64,000 nucleotides of DNA from Lunularia cruciata (GCA_948567375.1 OX419762.1:50325034-50389033), one strand, 5' to 3'. Shown: positions 49,724-61,175, counted from the first letter of the stretch. The notes: a model not told the origin generated them from the letters alone. Numbers and translations: made by a program.

Positions 49724-51285
49724 AGTGACCTGCATCGGCAACGGCTTTTGCAAGCACTCTGCCTGCGAGTATTCTCTTCCAATGGGGAATCCAGCGTTGT
49801 ACTGCAATGGACGCTACTAAAGTACTCCAGCAACGAGGTGTAAATTCGTAATACGTGGAGGAAATCACGGGATGAAATCCCGTGATTTTCTCCACGACTG
49901 TGTGAAAGGAGTCCACAAGTATCAAAGCCAACTGAGAGGGCTTTCATTTTTCAGATACAATCAACACTCTCACAATACTCCCAACCAGACTCACGGCCCG
50001 GGGATGCCCTCAAATAAATCTGGGAATCTCCTGAGTCAGCTGCCCAAAGGCGAGCTGTCTCATCAGTTTGAAAAGTAACTTCTATTGTACAGACATCTCT
50101 TAGTTAAGCCGTAAACCCATCCTTACACGGAAACGGACCGACGGACAAGTGAACTTCATGAAGATTACGTTACCACTATCTTTCAAGTGATGTCATGCTC
50201 AATCAGCAAGGTCTGTCCTGGTATTTCAAGGGAAAGCTATTATAGTTCTAGTGAATAGTGATTATATATATTGGCAAACACAGCTGGTCACACACATTGC
50301 CAGCTGCGAGTTGGGTGTGAGGAAAACCTCCGCACCTGTAGACCTATTCAGAGTAGTATGTTACTCGGTTTAAATTCGGCCCTCGTGTTTACTCTTTTTG
50401 ATAAACAGGACGTGGCCACCAGACAAGTCTGTTCAGCTATTGCAGAGGGTAAACTGAGCTTACCCTTTCTCGCTTCAGTGAATCCTAAACGTGAATCTGA
50501 AATGTGTTTTCTAAGGAACAAGCTCTTACACTGAAGACATCACACCATCTTTTCTGCGTGCCGTGAGTCCCCTTGTAGGATCCAGTCATTGTAGCAGTAA
50601 ACCATGTCCTTATTTTTACTCCCCTGTCCGCGCAAAATGATGTCTTTCTTCAGGTTGAGTGCAGATTGCAGTTATTTCCTTGGAGTGATATGACCGAATT
50701 CCACGGATATCTATCGCGATGAATAGAACAAGCTCAATGAAAAATGTAGAGAACTGGTCAGTTACTACGACTTTATGTCTCCCATTTGCATGACGCTGTC
50801 ATTGTTGTGGAGTTATGCACCTTTTCAACTTCAGCACGGTCGCTGAGGTATATCGACAGGGTCATGTGTGAAATCTTGCCCCATAGCTAAGACAGAAGAA
50901 ACAACTGAAATTCTTCGAGGGTGCTACTCATCATGAGCCTGTTTACAAATTGCGTTTTCTAGCTATTTAATCGAGGCTAATTTGCAGCTTTCATCTGCGT
51001 GAACCTGACGGAAAGTTCTAAACCAGTTCCACTCTCCAATTAGAGTTGTTTATAAGCATATCATTGTGTTCGAGAATCCTACCACCATTCAGCTCTAGTT
51101 GTTCACTGCAAACAAAACTGAGGTCATCTAGTCATCCAGGTCATCTCACCTCATCACATTTGCTCATCATACATGACTTCAACCTGAAAGAGGAAAACTC
51201 GAAATTGGCGGCCAAGTAAAGTAAAACACCAGAACTTCGGGGTCAACCAGTTGAGCAGGCCCGAAGAGATTTCTATCAAGCCAAC
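49724..51285. other. downstream of DA1-like gene, intergenic
   Basis: Contains the DA1 3' untranslated region and a strong hairpin at 49854-49896. No gene is recognised in the rest; the frame at 50271-50534 has no motif. Confidence 0.4.
49854..49896. repeat. 20-bp palindrome, 3-nt loop, in DA1 3' region
   Basis: Arms 49854-49873 and 49877-49896 match at 19 of 20 positions around the loop GAA. It lies about 130 bases after the DA1 stop codon, so it is likely transcribed in the 3' untranslated region. Confidence 0.75.
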
Positions 51286-51345
51286 TGTAAGTCTGACCAT
51301 CCTTCTTGTTATCCAACGCGGTCGCCTTTCAGAGATTGTAAGTCT
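51286..51345 (+). mobile_element. short LINE 3' tail fragment
   Basis: About 35 bp of the tail end (ACCATCCTTCTTG to CGCGGTCGCCTTTC) is flanked by TGTAAGTCT at 51286-51294 and 51337-51345. It is too short to hold any other part of the element. Confidence 0.5.
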
Positions 51346-51899
51346 TTATACCCATCTATCATCATAGATACATTCTAGGCAAATGATCATTACACATATC
51401 TAAGCAAATGGCGGCTTCAAAGCATATATCTGGTCTACCACTGTACCCAACGGCGCTGGCACATCAGGTCCATCTGAGGTGTCCTCTACTAAGTGCATGT
51501 GAAACATCAGGTCTGATTTTCATGACATTTCGAGTCTTATCGTAGGAATACATTAAGAAAGTTCCTTTTGTTGGATGAGATGTCTTCTAAACATTCACAT
51601 TCTTCGGGTAATCAAATAAACATGTGAATTTCTACAAACCTTTTTTTGAGATAAAAATTCTAGATATGTTTGCATGTCTACAAATCTATTGTTAACGTTC
51701 CGAAACCTTGCACAACTTTTACATGGACACCACAATTGCCTCTGTCTATCCGGACAATAGTTAATATTCTTGTCACGCCATTTGTAATGTCACATTTAGA
51801 TTGCTCGGACATTGAAGTTGTAGGGATAGTAATTAGAGGTATTTTAATAGTTATCCATAGATTACTTTTTGACGGTCAGATTTTGTGTTTGGGGTATTG
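51346..51899. other. intergenic, nothing recognised
   Basis: AT-rich anonymous DNA before the repeat block. Confidence 0.4.
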
Positions 51900-52760
51900 A
51901 TTTTGTGGTGAGGCACATCGTCACTTTGCACCATTTGCACCATTGGGTGTGTCGTCAGCGGGACCGTTAGGATTTCAGACCTAGCTCGAATCCAGGGGTA
52001 TATTTTCAAAGTGCAGTTCCAGGGAGCTCACTTCTTTAATATTGAGCCGTTGAGTTCCTGGCTATGGGGGACAGAGGCCGACAAGCATCACCTGGATTCT
52101 CTTAGCTAGAATAAGTGTAGTTTGACTGTAATTAGTGCACAGTTGTTGATAGTTTATAGAGTGACAAATCAAATACTGATATGAGTTGAGTTGATTTGAG
52201 TGATGTAAAAAAATTGATTATTGTGACAATTTAGAGTTTATGCATGACTTATGTGTGAGTTATGTGTCTATAGTGTATGATGTTGACAACAATATATGTT
52301 GTGTAGTGATGTATATACGCACGACAGAGCTCACTTCTTCTATCTTTACCCTTCAACCTCTTGGCTATGGTGAATAGAGGTGGCAAGTGTCACCTTGATT
52401 CTCTTAGCTAGAGTGGATAATGATAATTATGTGATCATAGCCTATTGGATCTAGATATGGTATTAGGTCAACTGATCACATTGTTGAAGCTACCATTCAA
52501 TCATCAAATGCAGTATTAGAACTAAATTTTGGTTGCTATAGAATGGGTATACCTCAAAGTGTAGCTCTAGAGAGCTCATTTCTTCTATGTTGAGTTTTAT
52601 GTTGAGTATGTTCAGCCTTCAACCTTTTGGCTATGGTGAATAGAGGCCGGCAAGTGTCACCTTGAGTCTCTTAGCTAGAGTGGATGTGGCTTGATAATGT
52701 GATCAAAACATATTGCCAATGTATATTGAGAGCTGAGTTTTCACACTTGAGACCTGATTT
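51900..52760 (+). repeat. three tandem copies of an LTR-like unit
   Basis: A unit containing AGAGCTCACTTCTTCTAT, CTTGGCTATGGTGAATAGAGG, GGCAAGTGTCACCTTGA and TCTCTTAGCTAGAGTGG occurs near 52,025-52,130, 52,325-52,420 and 52,565-52,690. A fourth copy lies at 61,320-61,560, on the far side of the LTR-element coding region. The placement suggests LTR sequence, with internal duplication on the left side. The exact LTR ends were not resolved. Confidence 0.6.
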
Positions 52761-53044
52761 GAGTTGTGATCAATTAATAAGATAGAAGAAGTGAAGGGGA
52801 AAATTGGGTGCAAGAGAATGGGTATTGGTGGAATCTCTAGGGCTAAATTTAAGGCCAAATTTTGCAGAAGTAGCTTGAGATAGTGCCAAATTTGGAAAAG
52901 ATTGATCAAATCTAGAGAGAGTGTTGATGGAGGTTGCTTTGAGTTAGAAGCACAAGTTTAGAAGCTTTGCGGTATAATGCTGTAGGCTAGAGAAGCTACA
53001 AAGCCTAGGGTTTCCAACAAGTTGCCCTAGCTAGTGCTCAAATT

Positions 53045-53465
53045 TGGAGCTTTTGAGGTATAGGGTTGTGAGCTAGAAAGGCTACAAAGCCTAGAAGGGA
53101 AAACAAAGCCAACTTGCTAATGTGCAAGCTCACACTAGCAAGTTAGGGCTATTAGAAAGTTTACAAATTCCTCTAAACTTGCTAAATTTTTAGCTTACAC
53201 ACTAGCAAGCAAGAGGATTTAGTAAGTCCCAAAAGTCCTCTAGACTTGCTAAATTGTGAGCTTGCATCCTAGCTAGTGAAAATTTGGAAAATAAAGGGAT
53301 TTAGTAAGTCTAAAAATTCCTCTAGACTTGCTCAATTGTGCGCTTGCATCCTAGCTAGTGAAAATTTGGAGGCTTTGAGGTATAGGGTTGTGGGCTAGGG
53401 GTTACAAAGCCCAGAAGTGCAAACAAGCCAACTTGCTAATGTGCAAACTCACACTAGCAAGCTAG
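53045..53465. repeat. about 320-bp imperfect tandem duplication
   Basis: The stretch from 53045 (GGAGCTTTTGAGGTATAGGG) recurs about 321 bases later at 53366. Inside it an 85-bp unit with CTCTAGACTTGCT and GCTTGCATCCTAGCTAGTG is also repeated (about 53,225 and 53,310). It belongs to the non-coding part of the LTR-element region. Confidence 0.6.
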
Positions 53466-53528
53466 TGGACTTAGCAAATCTAGAAAATCCTCTAACCAAC
53501 CTATTCCTCAATAGTGTGCACAACAAGA

Positions 53529-53590
53529 TTTGAACCGTAGATCTATGGTTTCTAGATTGGTACTTTAACCAATTGGTCCATCTTCACTTG
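53529..53590 (-). other. tRNA-like fossil
   Basis: Read on the minus strand it has an A-box-like GGACCAATTGGTTAAAG and, about 30 bases later, a B-box-like GGTTCAAATC at tRNA spacing. The anticodon and D stems do not pair properly, so this is a tRNA pseudogene or tRNA-derived repeat rather than a working gene. Confidence 0.35.
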
Positions 53591-56500
53591 TTTTCTTAGA
53601 GATTAGTGGACTCATTTTATATCCATGTAATTTTGACTAGGTGAGGATGTTTGATTTCATCCTTGGTGATCTTGGTAATGTAGGAGTAGATAAATACTCC
53701 TATTATATCAAATGCAAAATGATGGTAAAGCAATCCGATTGAATTTGTGAGATAGAATGTTACCACTTGGATTTTTTGTGATTGTATTTCCTCCATTCTC
53801 TACTTCTTGTTTGTACACCATATTTGTGTAAGATGCCTTGATATTTGGAGTGTTGGTGCTTGATGGACTCTTGGTAATGAAGCTAGAGTGATGACCAATC
53901 AGACTACTTATTTTTTTCTTTCTGAGGTAGGAAAGGATGATCTATAGACCATGAGAATGCATGTTATGATGGTAGGTTATAAGTTGTTTTGCAACAAAAT
54001 CCTTGCATGCTGCATAAACCATTGCATCAAAATCCCCTTTAAGATCTTTGGAGAACTTTATCATCACAACATTCTCCAAATTGTAATCGATAATCAAACA
54101 ATCAAACACAACCCACTAATATTACCTAAGTACCTTTAACTATGACATTTATATTAAGGGAAAAGACAACTTATAACCTAGTGTCATGCCAAATAAACCA
54201 TTGTAACAAAATCAATGGGGATTTTGTTGCAATGTGCAATGGTTTATACGGCATGGCAATTGGTATAGCCCGTATCTCATGTCATAGTAAGAGGGAGATT
54301 GATTTCAATTTCAAGTTTGATATAAGAGTTGATCCAATTGAGAAAGCACATTGTGTGTCCATAATATTGTTATGAGACATGGATAAGATTTAAAGGGCTT
54401 CCAATGGCTCCAAAAACTACTTGGGTACAATGGGTACCATTTAATTAGATAATTTCATCCAAGAGTTTGATAGTTGACGTGATCTACAATAGATGTGTAA
54501 CCCAACTTTGTTATCATCCTTCATAGCATGGAAGGGATTGTTCTAGCAGTTGGAAGGTCCACCTATGGATGACTACCATGAGTTCAAAAGTACACACTTT
54601 GAGAGTAGATTGAGTTATGGAGACAATATTGATCTCCAAACTACATCCCTATCACTTCAAGCTTGGTTTCCAAAGGTCAATAAAAAATACTCATAAGTTC
54701 TAGCTCTAGTGGCATTAGTATATCTAATGGAGGTTCAATAGTTGTAGATGGTGCTACAATGAGTGGAAGTACTATTATAGGAGGGAGTGCAATATTGGGG
54801 TTTTATTGGGGTTTAATCCCATGATAGAGTTCTTCCAATGCTTGAAGAAAAATTACCAAGGAATGAAAATTTACAAGCTAAAGAGCTTATAGGAGTTCCA
54901 GTACAAGAATTAGAGAGAGCCCATGCAAGACATACACTTACATGAGATGGTTGATCAGTTTCACTCAAGGAGTTATTGAGATATAGGTTATCTAATTTTG
55001 GTATGGGATACTAGAAAATAGAGTTGTAACATAGAGTATGTGATGATATGTTATTACAAGCTATCTCACCAACTTTGATGATGGTCTTTGGTTTGGTAGA
55101 GTGCATTGAGCTCAACATGATGGAGGAGAGAGTAGTGATAACTAGTTTTAATAGGAAGATATCATCCACATTATTGTTTCTTCTAAAATACATCAAAGTA
55201 CACCACACAATGTTGGCTTTTGAATGTAGAGTAGAAAGGTCCAATCTTATGGAGCAAGTGGAGTGCCTAATGCACCTAGAACCTCACACTCATTTTTAAA
55301 TCAATAATAACTATTAGTAATCTTGCTTATTGGACCTTGTGGTGGATCTCATCACAAGAGAGAGAGTGCACCCAAGGTAGTAGGCAAAATACCTTGGGAG
55401 CACCTTAGGCAACGTAGAGGCAATGTGACCATTGCCATAGATTTGGTCATACTATTGATTGATGCTTTGACTTACACCCAATATTATGGAGTAGTATGGC
55501 TACTTTAACTAGAGATAGAGTAGCCATATGGTATTGAGGATGAGGTTGTAGAGGTGGAGGTAGAGGATCACTCCTTGATAGGAGTATTATACATGCTCTT
55601 ACTTTTGATTCAACCATGGCTACTTAAATTGAGCAGTTATAGCAAAGATTGGCTAGCATGGCTAAAGCTCAAAGAAGATCAAATTTAGGTGCTAAGGCTT
55701 CCACTTCTTATATTGGTGATAGAGATGTCCTTGAATTCATGTATGGATCAACATAAATAGATACATCCACTATAGTGATTAGGAGTGCAATACATGTTCA
55801 TGAGCCTAACAAAGTATCAATGAAGATGGACCTATAAAGAGGAGAGGCAAGCAGACAAGTCAAACCTAGTCTTTTATTATTTTTAGGCACTATAGATGTT
55901 ATCCATGGCTCCTAAATGCCCTAATGTAGATGTGGTAGTGGTGATGGAGTGCATGATGGACTAGATACTAGTCAACTGCTTACTTCTACCAGGACTTTAT
56001 CTAGCACAATATTAGAGAGTAGCTCAATTGATTATGCACTCCCCTTTATTCTCAACCAATGATATGTTAACATTGGGAGTTGATCTAACTCTAATTTTTT
56101 GGTTGGCTACCACACTTTATGAGAGTAAAGATGGTGTAGTTCTTGCTTCTAGAGCAAAGGTGGTTGATGGTAGAGCTGACTTGGTTGAGGAGCATGGAGA
56201 TCATTTGGCTATAAATGGCTTATGGTAGAGAAAATTCATTAGGTTGGAGGAATTACTTGCTAGACTTGCATTTGAGCAAGCTAGATTTACACTTAGAGTT
56301 GTCCTATTGGAAATCCAAATTTTGGTTGGACCTTCAAGGGAGGTCTCTATACAACAAAGGGTCTTATTATACTCTAGTGTAAAATCCTCTTATGTTGAAG
56401 AAGGTTGCAATTCTTTATATTGGGCTATGGAAGACCAATGTTGAGAGGTGTTCATTCTAAGTCCAAACATCTTTATGAAGTGGTTCTATACAATACATCA

Positions 56501-57059
56501 CATAAGGGGAGCTCATTGCCCAACTTACTCTTTGGTGCAAGTTTGATCATTTGATTGATAGTTTTGTGATGACAGCCCATGCCATTGCAACATAGCAGAG
56601 TTGTATGATGTCTTAGTTTGTGGAGCAATGCTATACTCCATGGCTTTCAATTTTGACTATTGAAAGAAAAAGCTTCCTATAGACGAAGTTGGCAACAAAG
56701 GAAGGATGTGTATGTTGCATACTAGTGTACTTTAGAAATGGTAGTCTTGGCTTACTAAAATTAAGGACTATGACATTAGTCTTAGCTTATAATGGTTTTG
56801 TTACTTGGCCCAAAGAGTTATTGGAGCAGAATGCCCATAAAGAAGATACTTCAATACCAAAGGAGATCACTTGGATTTGGATTGCAAGTGGAGTTGTTGC
56901 ATCCACTTTAGATGTACATTGAGGAGTTCTAATGAGGATTTATATCATCATGTAGATAGGTTGGTGGAACATGCTTGGACTGGAGCCTTATGCAACCAAT
57001 GTACCAATTTGATGATGATCCTCTAAAGTCTATTACTTTCTCACCTTTGGAGACCATAA
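53591..57059 (+). pseudogene. decayed internal region of LTR element, upstream of methyltransferase
   Basis: Fragmentary plus-strand frames continue through this CpG-poor stretch, such as 55048-55299, 55323-55508, 56028-56228, 56244-56444 and 56689-56922. They read like a degraded polyprotein and probably include gag, but I could not assign a gag, protease or zinc-knuckle motif. A degenerate inverted repeat occupies about 53,960-54,260. Stops and frameshifts are frequent. Confidence 0.45.
53960..54260. repeat. nested inverted repeats
   Basis: AGGTTATAAGTTGT near 53,973 is inverted as ACAACTTATAACCT near 54,167. A tighter hairpin pairs TGCCAAATAAACCATTG and AACAAAATC (about 54187-54213) with GATTTTGTTGCAATG and CAATGGTTTATACGGCA (about 54219-54253). 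Confidence 0.5.
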
Positions 57060-57975
57060 TTATTGCTTGGCAATATCCAATGGAAGGAGTATACCTATTG
57101 GATTTTTTTGGTGGGATCAGCATTGGACTAGCTACAATATTGCATGCAAGGAAATGGGTTTAAAGGTACTTGTAGAGAGAGATGAGATGGCTAGAAAATT
57201 CTATCTACACCATGTTGCACCTTTGGCATACCAGTATCTTGAGAATTTACCAATGTCAAAAATTAGGAGTATTAGAAGACCCTACCATCAGACATTTTCT
57301 TGTTGGGATATAGGATTTGGAGAGATATGGTACCATTCATTTGGTGATTTCTTAAAAGCCATGTCATGGATATACTTGTGTTGGCCAAGGACAAGATTTG
57401 CAAGATCTCAATTTTTTTATGTTTTGGATGATGTTGCGTATATTATGCCATCTTTAGGTTTTTATCAAGTAGTTTCTCCAACATAGATTTTGGAATTTAT
57501 CCCTTTGGTAGATGACTCTCACATACCAATGATGGCAAGTACACATCATGTTTGGTCTTGGATTAGCCCTACAATGTTGTTGGATGTGGCTAGAGTTGGA
57601 TCTTGGACACTTTGTCTTCATCTTTGGTAAACAAACCTCATACCTAGAGAGGTTTTACAATGTGCTTATGATGGGATTCAATGACTAGCACATTTTATTG
57701 CTGTTTACATTTTACATGTTTGGCATTAGTCTTAAATGATGGTAGTAGTTAATAGGTCACCTATGGAAATGGGGAACCATGTAATGTAGCATAAAGCTGC
57801 TTTACCCACACTCATGATTTTTGCAACCTCCAATGCTTATTTGGAGGGAGATCATAGCTTTGTTTGGAGCTCATAGTTACATCAATTAATGAGGGTCAAT
57901 GCTAATGAGACGGAGAATTTGAGTGCTCTAAAGGGACTTGATATTTTGATTGATTTGACTAGTGATACACTAATT
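57060..57975 (+). pseudogene. C5-cytosine DNA methyltransferase domain of a retroelement, decayed
   Basis: Across several frames the ordered motifs of a C5 DNA methyltransferase can be read. Motif I is VYLLDFFGGISIGLA (about 57090-57135). The motif II region is LVERDEMARKFYLHH (about 57170-57215). Then come LENLPMSKIRSIRR, LERYGTIHLVIS followed by the catalytic PCHGY (canonical PCQGY) with VGQGQDLQD (about 57315-57410). ILEFIPLVDDSH stands where ENVPLLGDSR is usual. MLLDVARVGS, a TNLIPREVLQCAYDGIQ segment and RVNANETE follow, the last where a NADERERAMGF-like C-terminal motif is expected. At least three frameshifts and many stops are present. Such enzymes methylate cytosine through the PC cysteine. 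LTR elements carrying a methyltransferase are known in some algae and dinoflagellates. Here it sits upstream of RNase H, integrase and a PHD finger on the same strand. Confidence 0.72.
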
Positions 57976-58196
57976 TTTTTATATCCCTATATATAATGAC
58001 ATGGAGATAACCTTGATTCATAGTCGGAGTAGCAACCTTTTTGAGGTTGGTTTGGTAGAGATTTCACATGGAGAGTATGTAATGCAACATGATGTCACAT
58101 AGTAACACCATTTGCATCTCCATAATGCACCCATAGCCCTACAAGAGTTCAAGGATTTCTTGGTGATGAGGATGTCACCAACTAGCAGAGGAGGAA

Positions 58197-58650
58197 TATG
58201 TAACAATATGGAGTTAGCAGATGAGTTAGTCACGACTAACAAGGTAGCAAATAGGCCAAATTAGCCATGAATTCTAAGGATGTTCTAGAAGCATCTGTGG
58301 ACCTTCTAGGAAGTTTCTTGGTACCTTCTTAGTATTGGGTAATATGTATGCCAAGTAGGTGACTTCTAGGGAGAAAATTCTTAAGAAGCTTCTCGATAGC
58401 TTAGCTTGCACACCAAGTAGGTGGCCCCCAGAAGGAAGCTTCTTGAGAAGCTTCCCCAGTGCCTTGTATATTCTCTATAAATACCAAAGTCCAACCTCAT
58501 GCTAGACACTTGGATTTTCCTTCATTCAAAAGTCCCAATGTGATCTTTCACTTGTATTTCATTCTCTTATTTCTCTCTTTGGTGTTTTACATGATGGGAA
58601 GTGAAAATTCTTCCAATAATAAGTTGAGTATTTGGGTCACAATATCTACC
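58197..58650 (+). mobile_element. LTR-like segment with purine tract, HSE-like motifs and TATA box
   Basis: A purine tract AGCAGAGGAGGAATA is followed directly by TGTAACAATATGG, a plausible 3' LTR start. Downstream are several GAA/TTC palindromes, including AAGAAGCTTCTCG (about 58,391) and GAAGCTTCTTGAGAAGCTTC (about 58,435), the classic shape of heat-shock elements. CTATAAATACC follows at about 58,477. It separates the methyltransferase from the RNase H region, so it is either a nested solo LTR or the end of a separate upstream element. The right end and target duplication were not resolved. Confidence 0.45.
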
Positions 58651-58654
58651 TTTG

Positions 58655-59290
58655 GTGTTTAGTAGACCAAGGTGGAGGCTATTGAATTTATTCCTTGGCC
58701 TACAAATGTGAGTAGAATGCTAGCATTACTTGGGTTGGAAAACTTTATTGCCAATATGTTGGAGGACTTAGTGCTATTGCTAAGGCTTTGACAAAGCTGA
58801 CCAAACTTACACATGAGTGGTGATGGGAAGATGAGCCAGAGAGAGCTTGTATAGAGCTCAAAGAAAGGTTGACATTTTCACTTATTCTTAGGAAACCAAT
58901 CAAAGGTTGCAAATTCTAGGTTTATACTGATTGGAGTACATTGGATGTTAGAGCAATACTCACCCAATATGCTGATGAGGAGAAGGAGTTTATGATGACC
59001 TATGCTAGTTGCTCCAATAATTCAATGGAAGAAAAGTATAGTTCATATAAGAAAGAGTTCTTAGCAATAGTGTAAGTAGTAGCACATTTATGATGTTACA
59101 TATTGGTAACCCCTTCACTTGTCATTGATCATCAACCATTGAAATGGTTGAAAGGGTCCAAAAAGCTTTCAAGGAAGCTTGCATGATAGGCTTTATTTTA
59201 AAAGATTATTCATAAACTTGGAGTGGTGAACCATGATGCACATAGGTAAACCTATGTACTGGCCAATAGGATCAGACTAGAGCATATTTG
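58655..59290 (+). pseudogene. Ty3/Gypsy reverse transcriptase C-terminus and RNase H, decayed
   Basis: Readable pieces, in order: VEAIEFIPWPTNVSRM and LLGLENF (RT thumb), ELKERL, ILRKPIKGC, VYTDWSTLDVRAILTQYAD (start of RNase H with its catalytic Asp), EFMMTYASCSNNSMEEKYSS, and VIDHQPLKWLKGSKKLSRKL. This is the standard Gypsy order. The RT palm with its YxDD site is missing upstream. Stops and frameshifts show it is dead. Confidence 0.82.
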
Positions 59291-59734
59291 CATGGTGAGA
59301 CGGAAAAGGAGATGGTGTTAAGTTGGCATGCATCACCTATTTTTTTATATTGATTGAAGCTTTGGTGGTATCTCTCTCAATGCAAGCAAGTGAAGTTGGT
59401 GAGGTCTCAAATTCAAAAGAGTGGAGATATTGGTATATGTCAACAAGATATTCATGATGATGTCTTAGTGATAGACTATCTTTGCAATAGTGTTTTCGGT
59501 GGCACAATTGGTGCCAAGGAGAGAGACTATATCCTTCAATAAGCTAGGTAGTTTAGATAGGAGTGTAGATATCTTCTTTGGGCATGGGAGGATGGTAGAG
59601 TGCAAGTAGTACCCTTCCATCTCAAAGACCACAGTTGGTATAACATGCTCATGAAGAGCTAGAAAATTTTGGAGTAAATCAAACATATAGTTTACTTTAA
59701 AGTCATTATTAGTGGTGTAATATGCAAACCTATG

Positions 59735-60350
59735 TACATTAGGTTGTTGCTAGATTTGTGATTTGTGACCTAGTTAGATCATCATTTTATACACTTGAGC
59801 CATAATTACACTATTACCTATCATGAGGTTGAATTACCACAAGAGTTTGGACTTTGTTGGATCTTTATTATTGATTGTGAGACATCATTTGGTATTTTTT
59901 GGTTATGGTGGAGCACTTCTATAAGTGGGTTGAGTTGGTGGCACTTCTTGAAAAGCCCAATGAAGGGATAAATTACTCATCTCTGGACTAGATTCTTAGT
60001 TGTTTGGTTCTTAGTTTTGGTGTGCCAATTTTGATGCCTTGATTGATCAAGGCATAGAGTTTTTGAGAGTTTTTTAGTTCTTGTATGGTAAGGCCTTGAT
60101 TGATCACCATGGTACCTCCCAAGATCACCATGAGGTAGATGATTGATTAGAAGAGTGGTTTAGACAATAAAGAAAAGATTGCATAAGTATGGTATACAAA
60201 GAATCACTTGGGAGATTTGGATCTCCAATTACATTAATTGGTTATAGGATACTCGTTTAGCTAGCAAGCCTCCTTAGCATCCTTCTCTCCCTACTTCTTA
60301 CTCTATGGATAAGATCCAGATTTACCCACAACCACTTATCATGATGAAAT
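59735..60350 (+). pseudogene. Ty3/Gypsy integrase core, decayed
   Basis: The zinc-binding end is suggested by ARFVICDLVRSSF. The catalytic core has LDFVGS (first Asp, codon near 59850), VEHFYKWVELVALLEKP, then LIDQGIEFL (second Asp, codon 60045-60047) and ALIDHHGTS. A degraded helix with the expected third acidic residue comes before QTIKKRLHKYGIQRITWE. The usual following segment (YR...SFSPYFLLYG) is only partly readable. Integrase joins element ends to target DNA. Several stops are present. Confidence 0.8.
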
Positions 60351-60470
60351 TGTAGTTTTTGAATTGGATGATTGGATGGGTTTAGTGCATATTCTCAACA
60401 TACAAATATCTTTGAGTATTCCTTGTGTGTTCATATTCTCAATGAGCAAAGTGATGTTGATGCACTTTGA

Positions 60471-60775
60471 GAACTTAGCAATTGCTCAACATAGGGCTAC
60501 CTTATGTTATACCATTATTTGAGGGAGAAGAGAACTTAGTAATTGCTCAACATAGAGATGCCTTATGTTATACCACTATTTTAGGGAGAAGAGAACTTAG
60601 AAATTGCTCAACATAGGAATACCTTATATTATACCACTATTTTAGGGAGAAGAGAATTTAACAATTGCTCAACATAGGGATACATTATGTTATACTACTA
60701 TTTTAGGGAGAAGAGAACTTAGCAATTGCTTGACATAAGGATACCATACATTATACCACTATTTGAGAGGAGTTT
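60471..60775 (+). repeat. five tandem copies of a 61-bp unit in integrase C-terminus
   Basis: Copies begin at 60471, 60532, 60593, 60654 and 60715, each starting GAACTTAG or a variant. One unit encodes the conserved integrase stretch NLAIAQHR.TLRY. Because 61 is not a multiple of three, each copy shifts the frame, so the expansion cannot have served the protein and happened after inactivation. Confidence 0.85.
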
Positions 60776-61175
60776 AGACCTTTGATCCATTGGTCCCATC
60801 CAAGGGATATGTTTCTCTACAGAAAATTTCAGCAAAAGACTCTTGACATGACTATAGGTCACACTATCTTAAGAGTGCACAAGATTTTGCCTTCCAAAGT
60901 CCTTATGTTAGAAGGATGGGATGGTCTTTTTTGGAAGGATCATGTGCATAATTGTGCATCACGCTACCCCCCAAACATGGATTGCACAAAGCTTGGCAAT
61001 TGTACATGCATGCTTGTGGTGTATGTTATGTGGGTCTTTGGATGGAGTTACTTCCATTTTATATGTGATAGTTGTTCAAGAGGATCGCATATGACATGTT
61101 TGACTCCTACACTCATGGAGGTTCTTCAAAGGTAATGGCAATGTCCTTGATGTACTTGACACTATAGCTAGTTCA
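60776..61175 (+). pseudogene. integrase C-terminal tail with PHD finger
   Basis: After the 61-bp array the frame reads TLDMTIGHTILRVHKILPS, LEGWDG and HVHNCASRYPPNMD, the usual tail of this integrase type. A PHD-type Cys4-His-Cys3 finger follows: a decayed first Cys pair, then ICDSCSRGSHMTCLTPTL and, across a stop, WQCP.C (about 61,045-61,155). PHD fingers read histone tails. Here it may steer integration to certain chromatin, as chromodomains do in chromoviruses. The frame at 60782-61135 remains open. Confidence 0.7.

Noticed and set aside
60471-60775. CRISPR-like array
   Set aside because: Repeats are directly abutting 61-bp units with no distinct spacers, and the locus is eukaryotic retroelement DNA.
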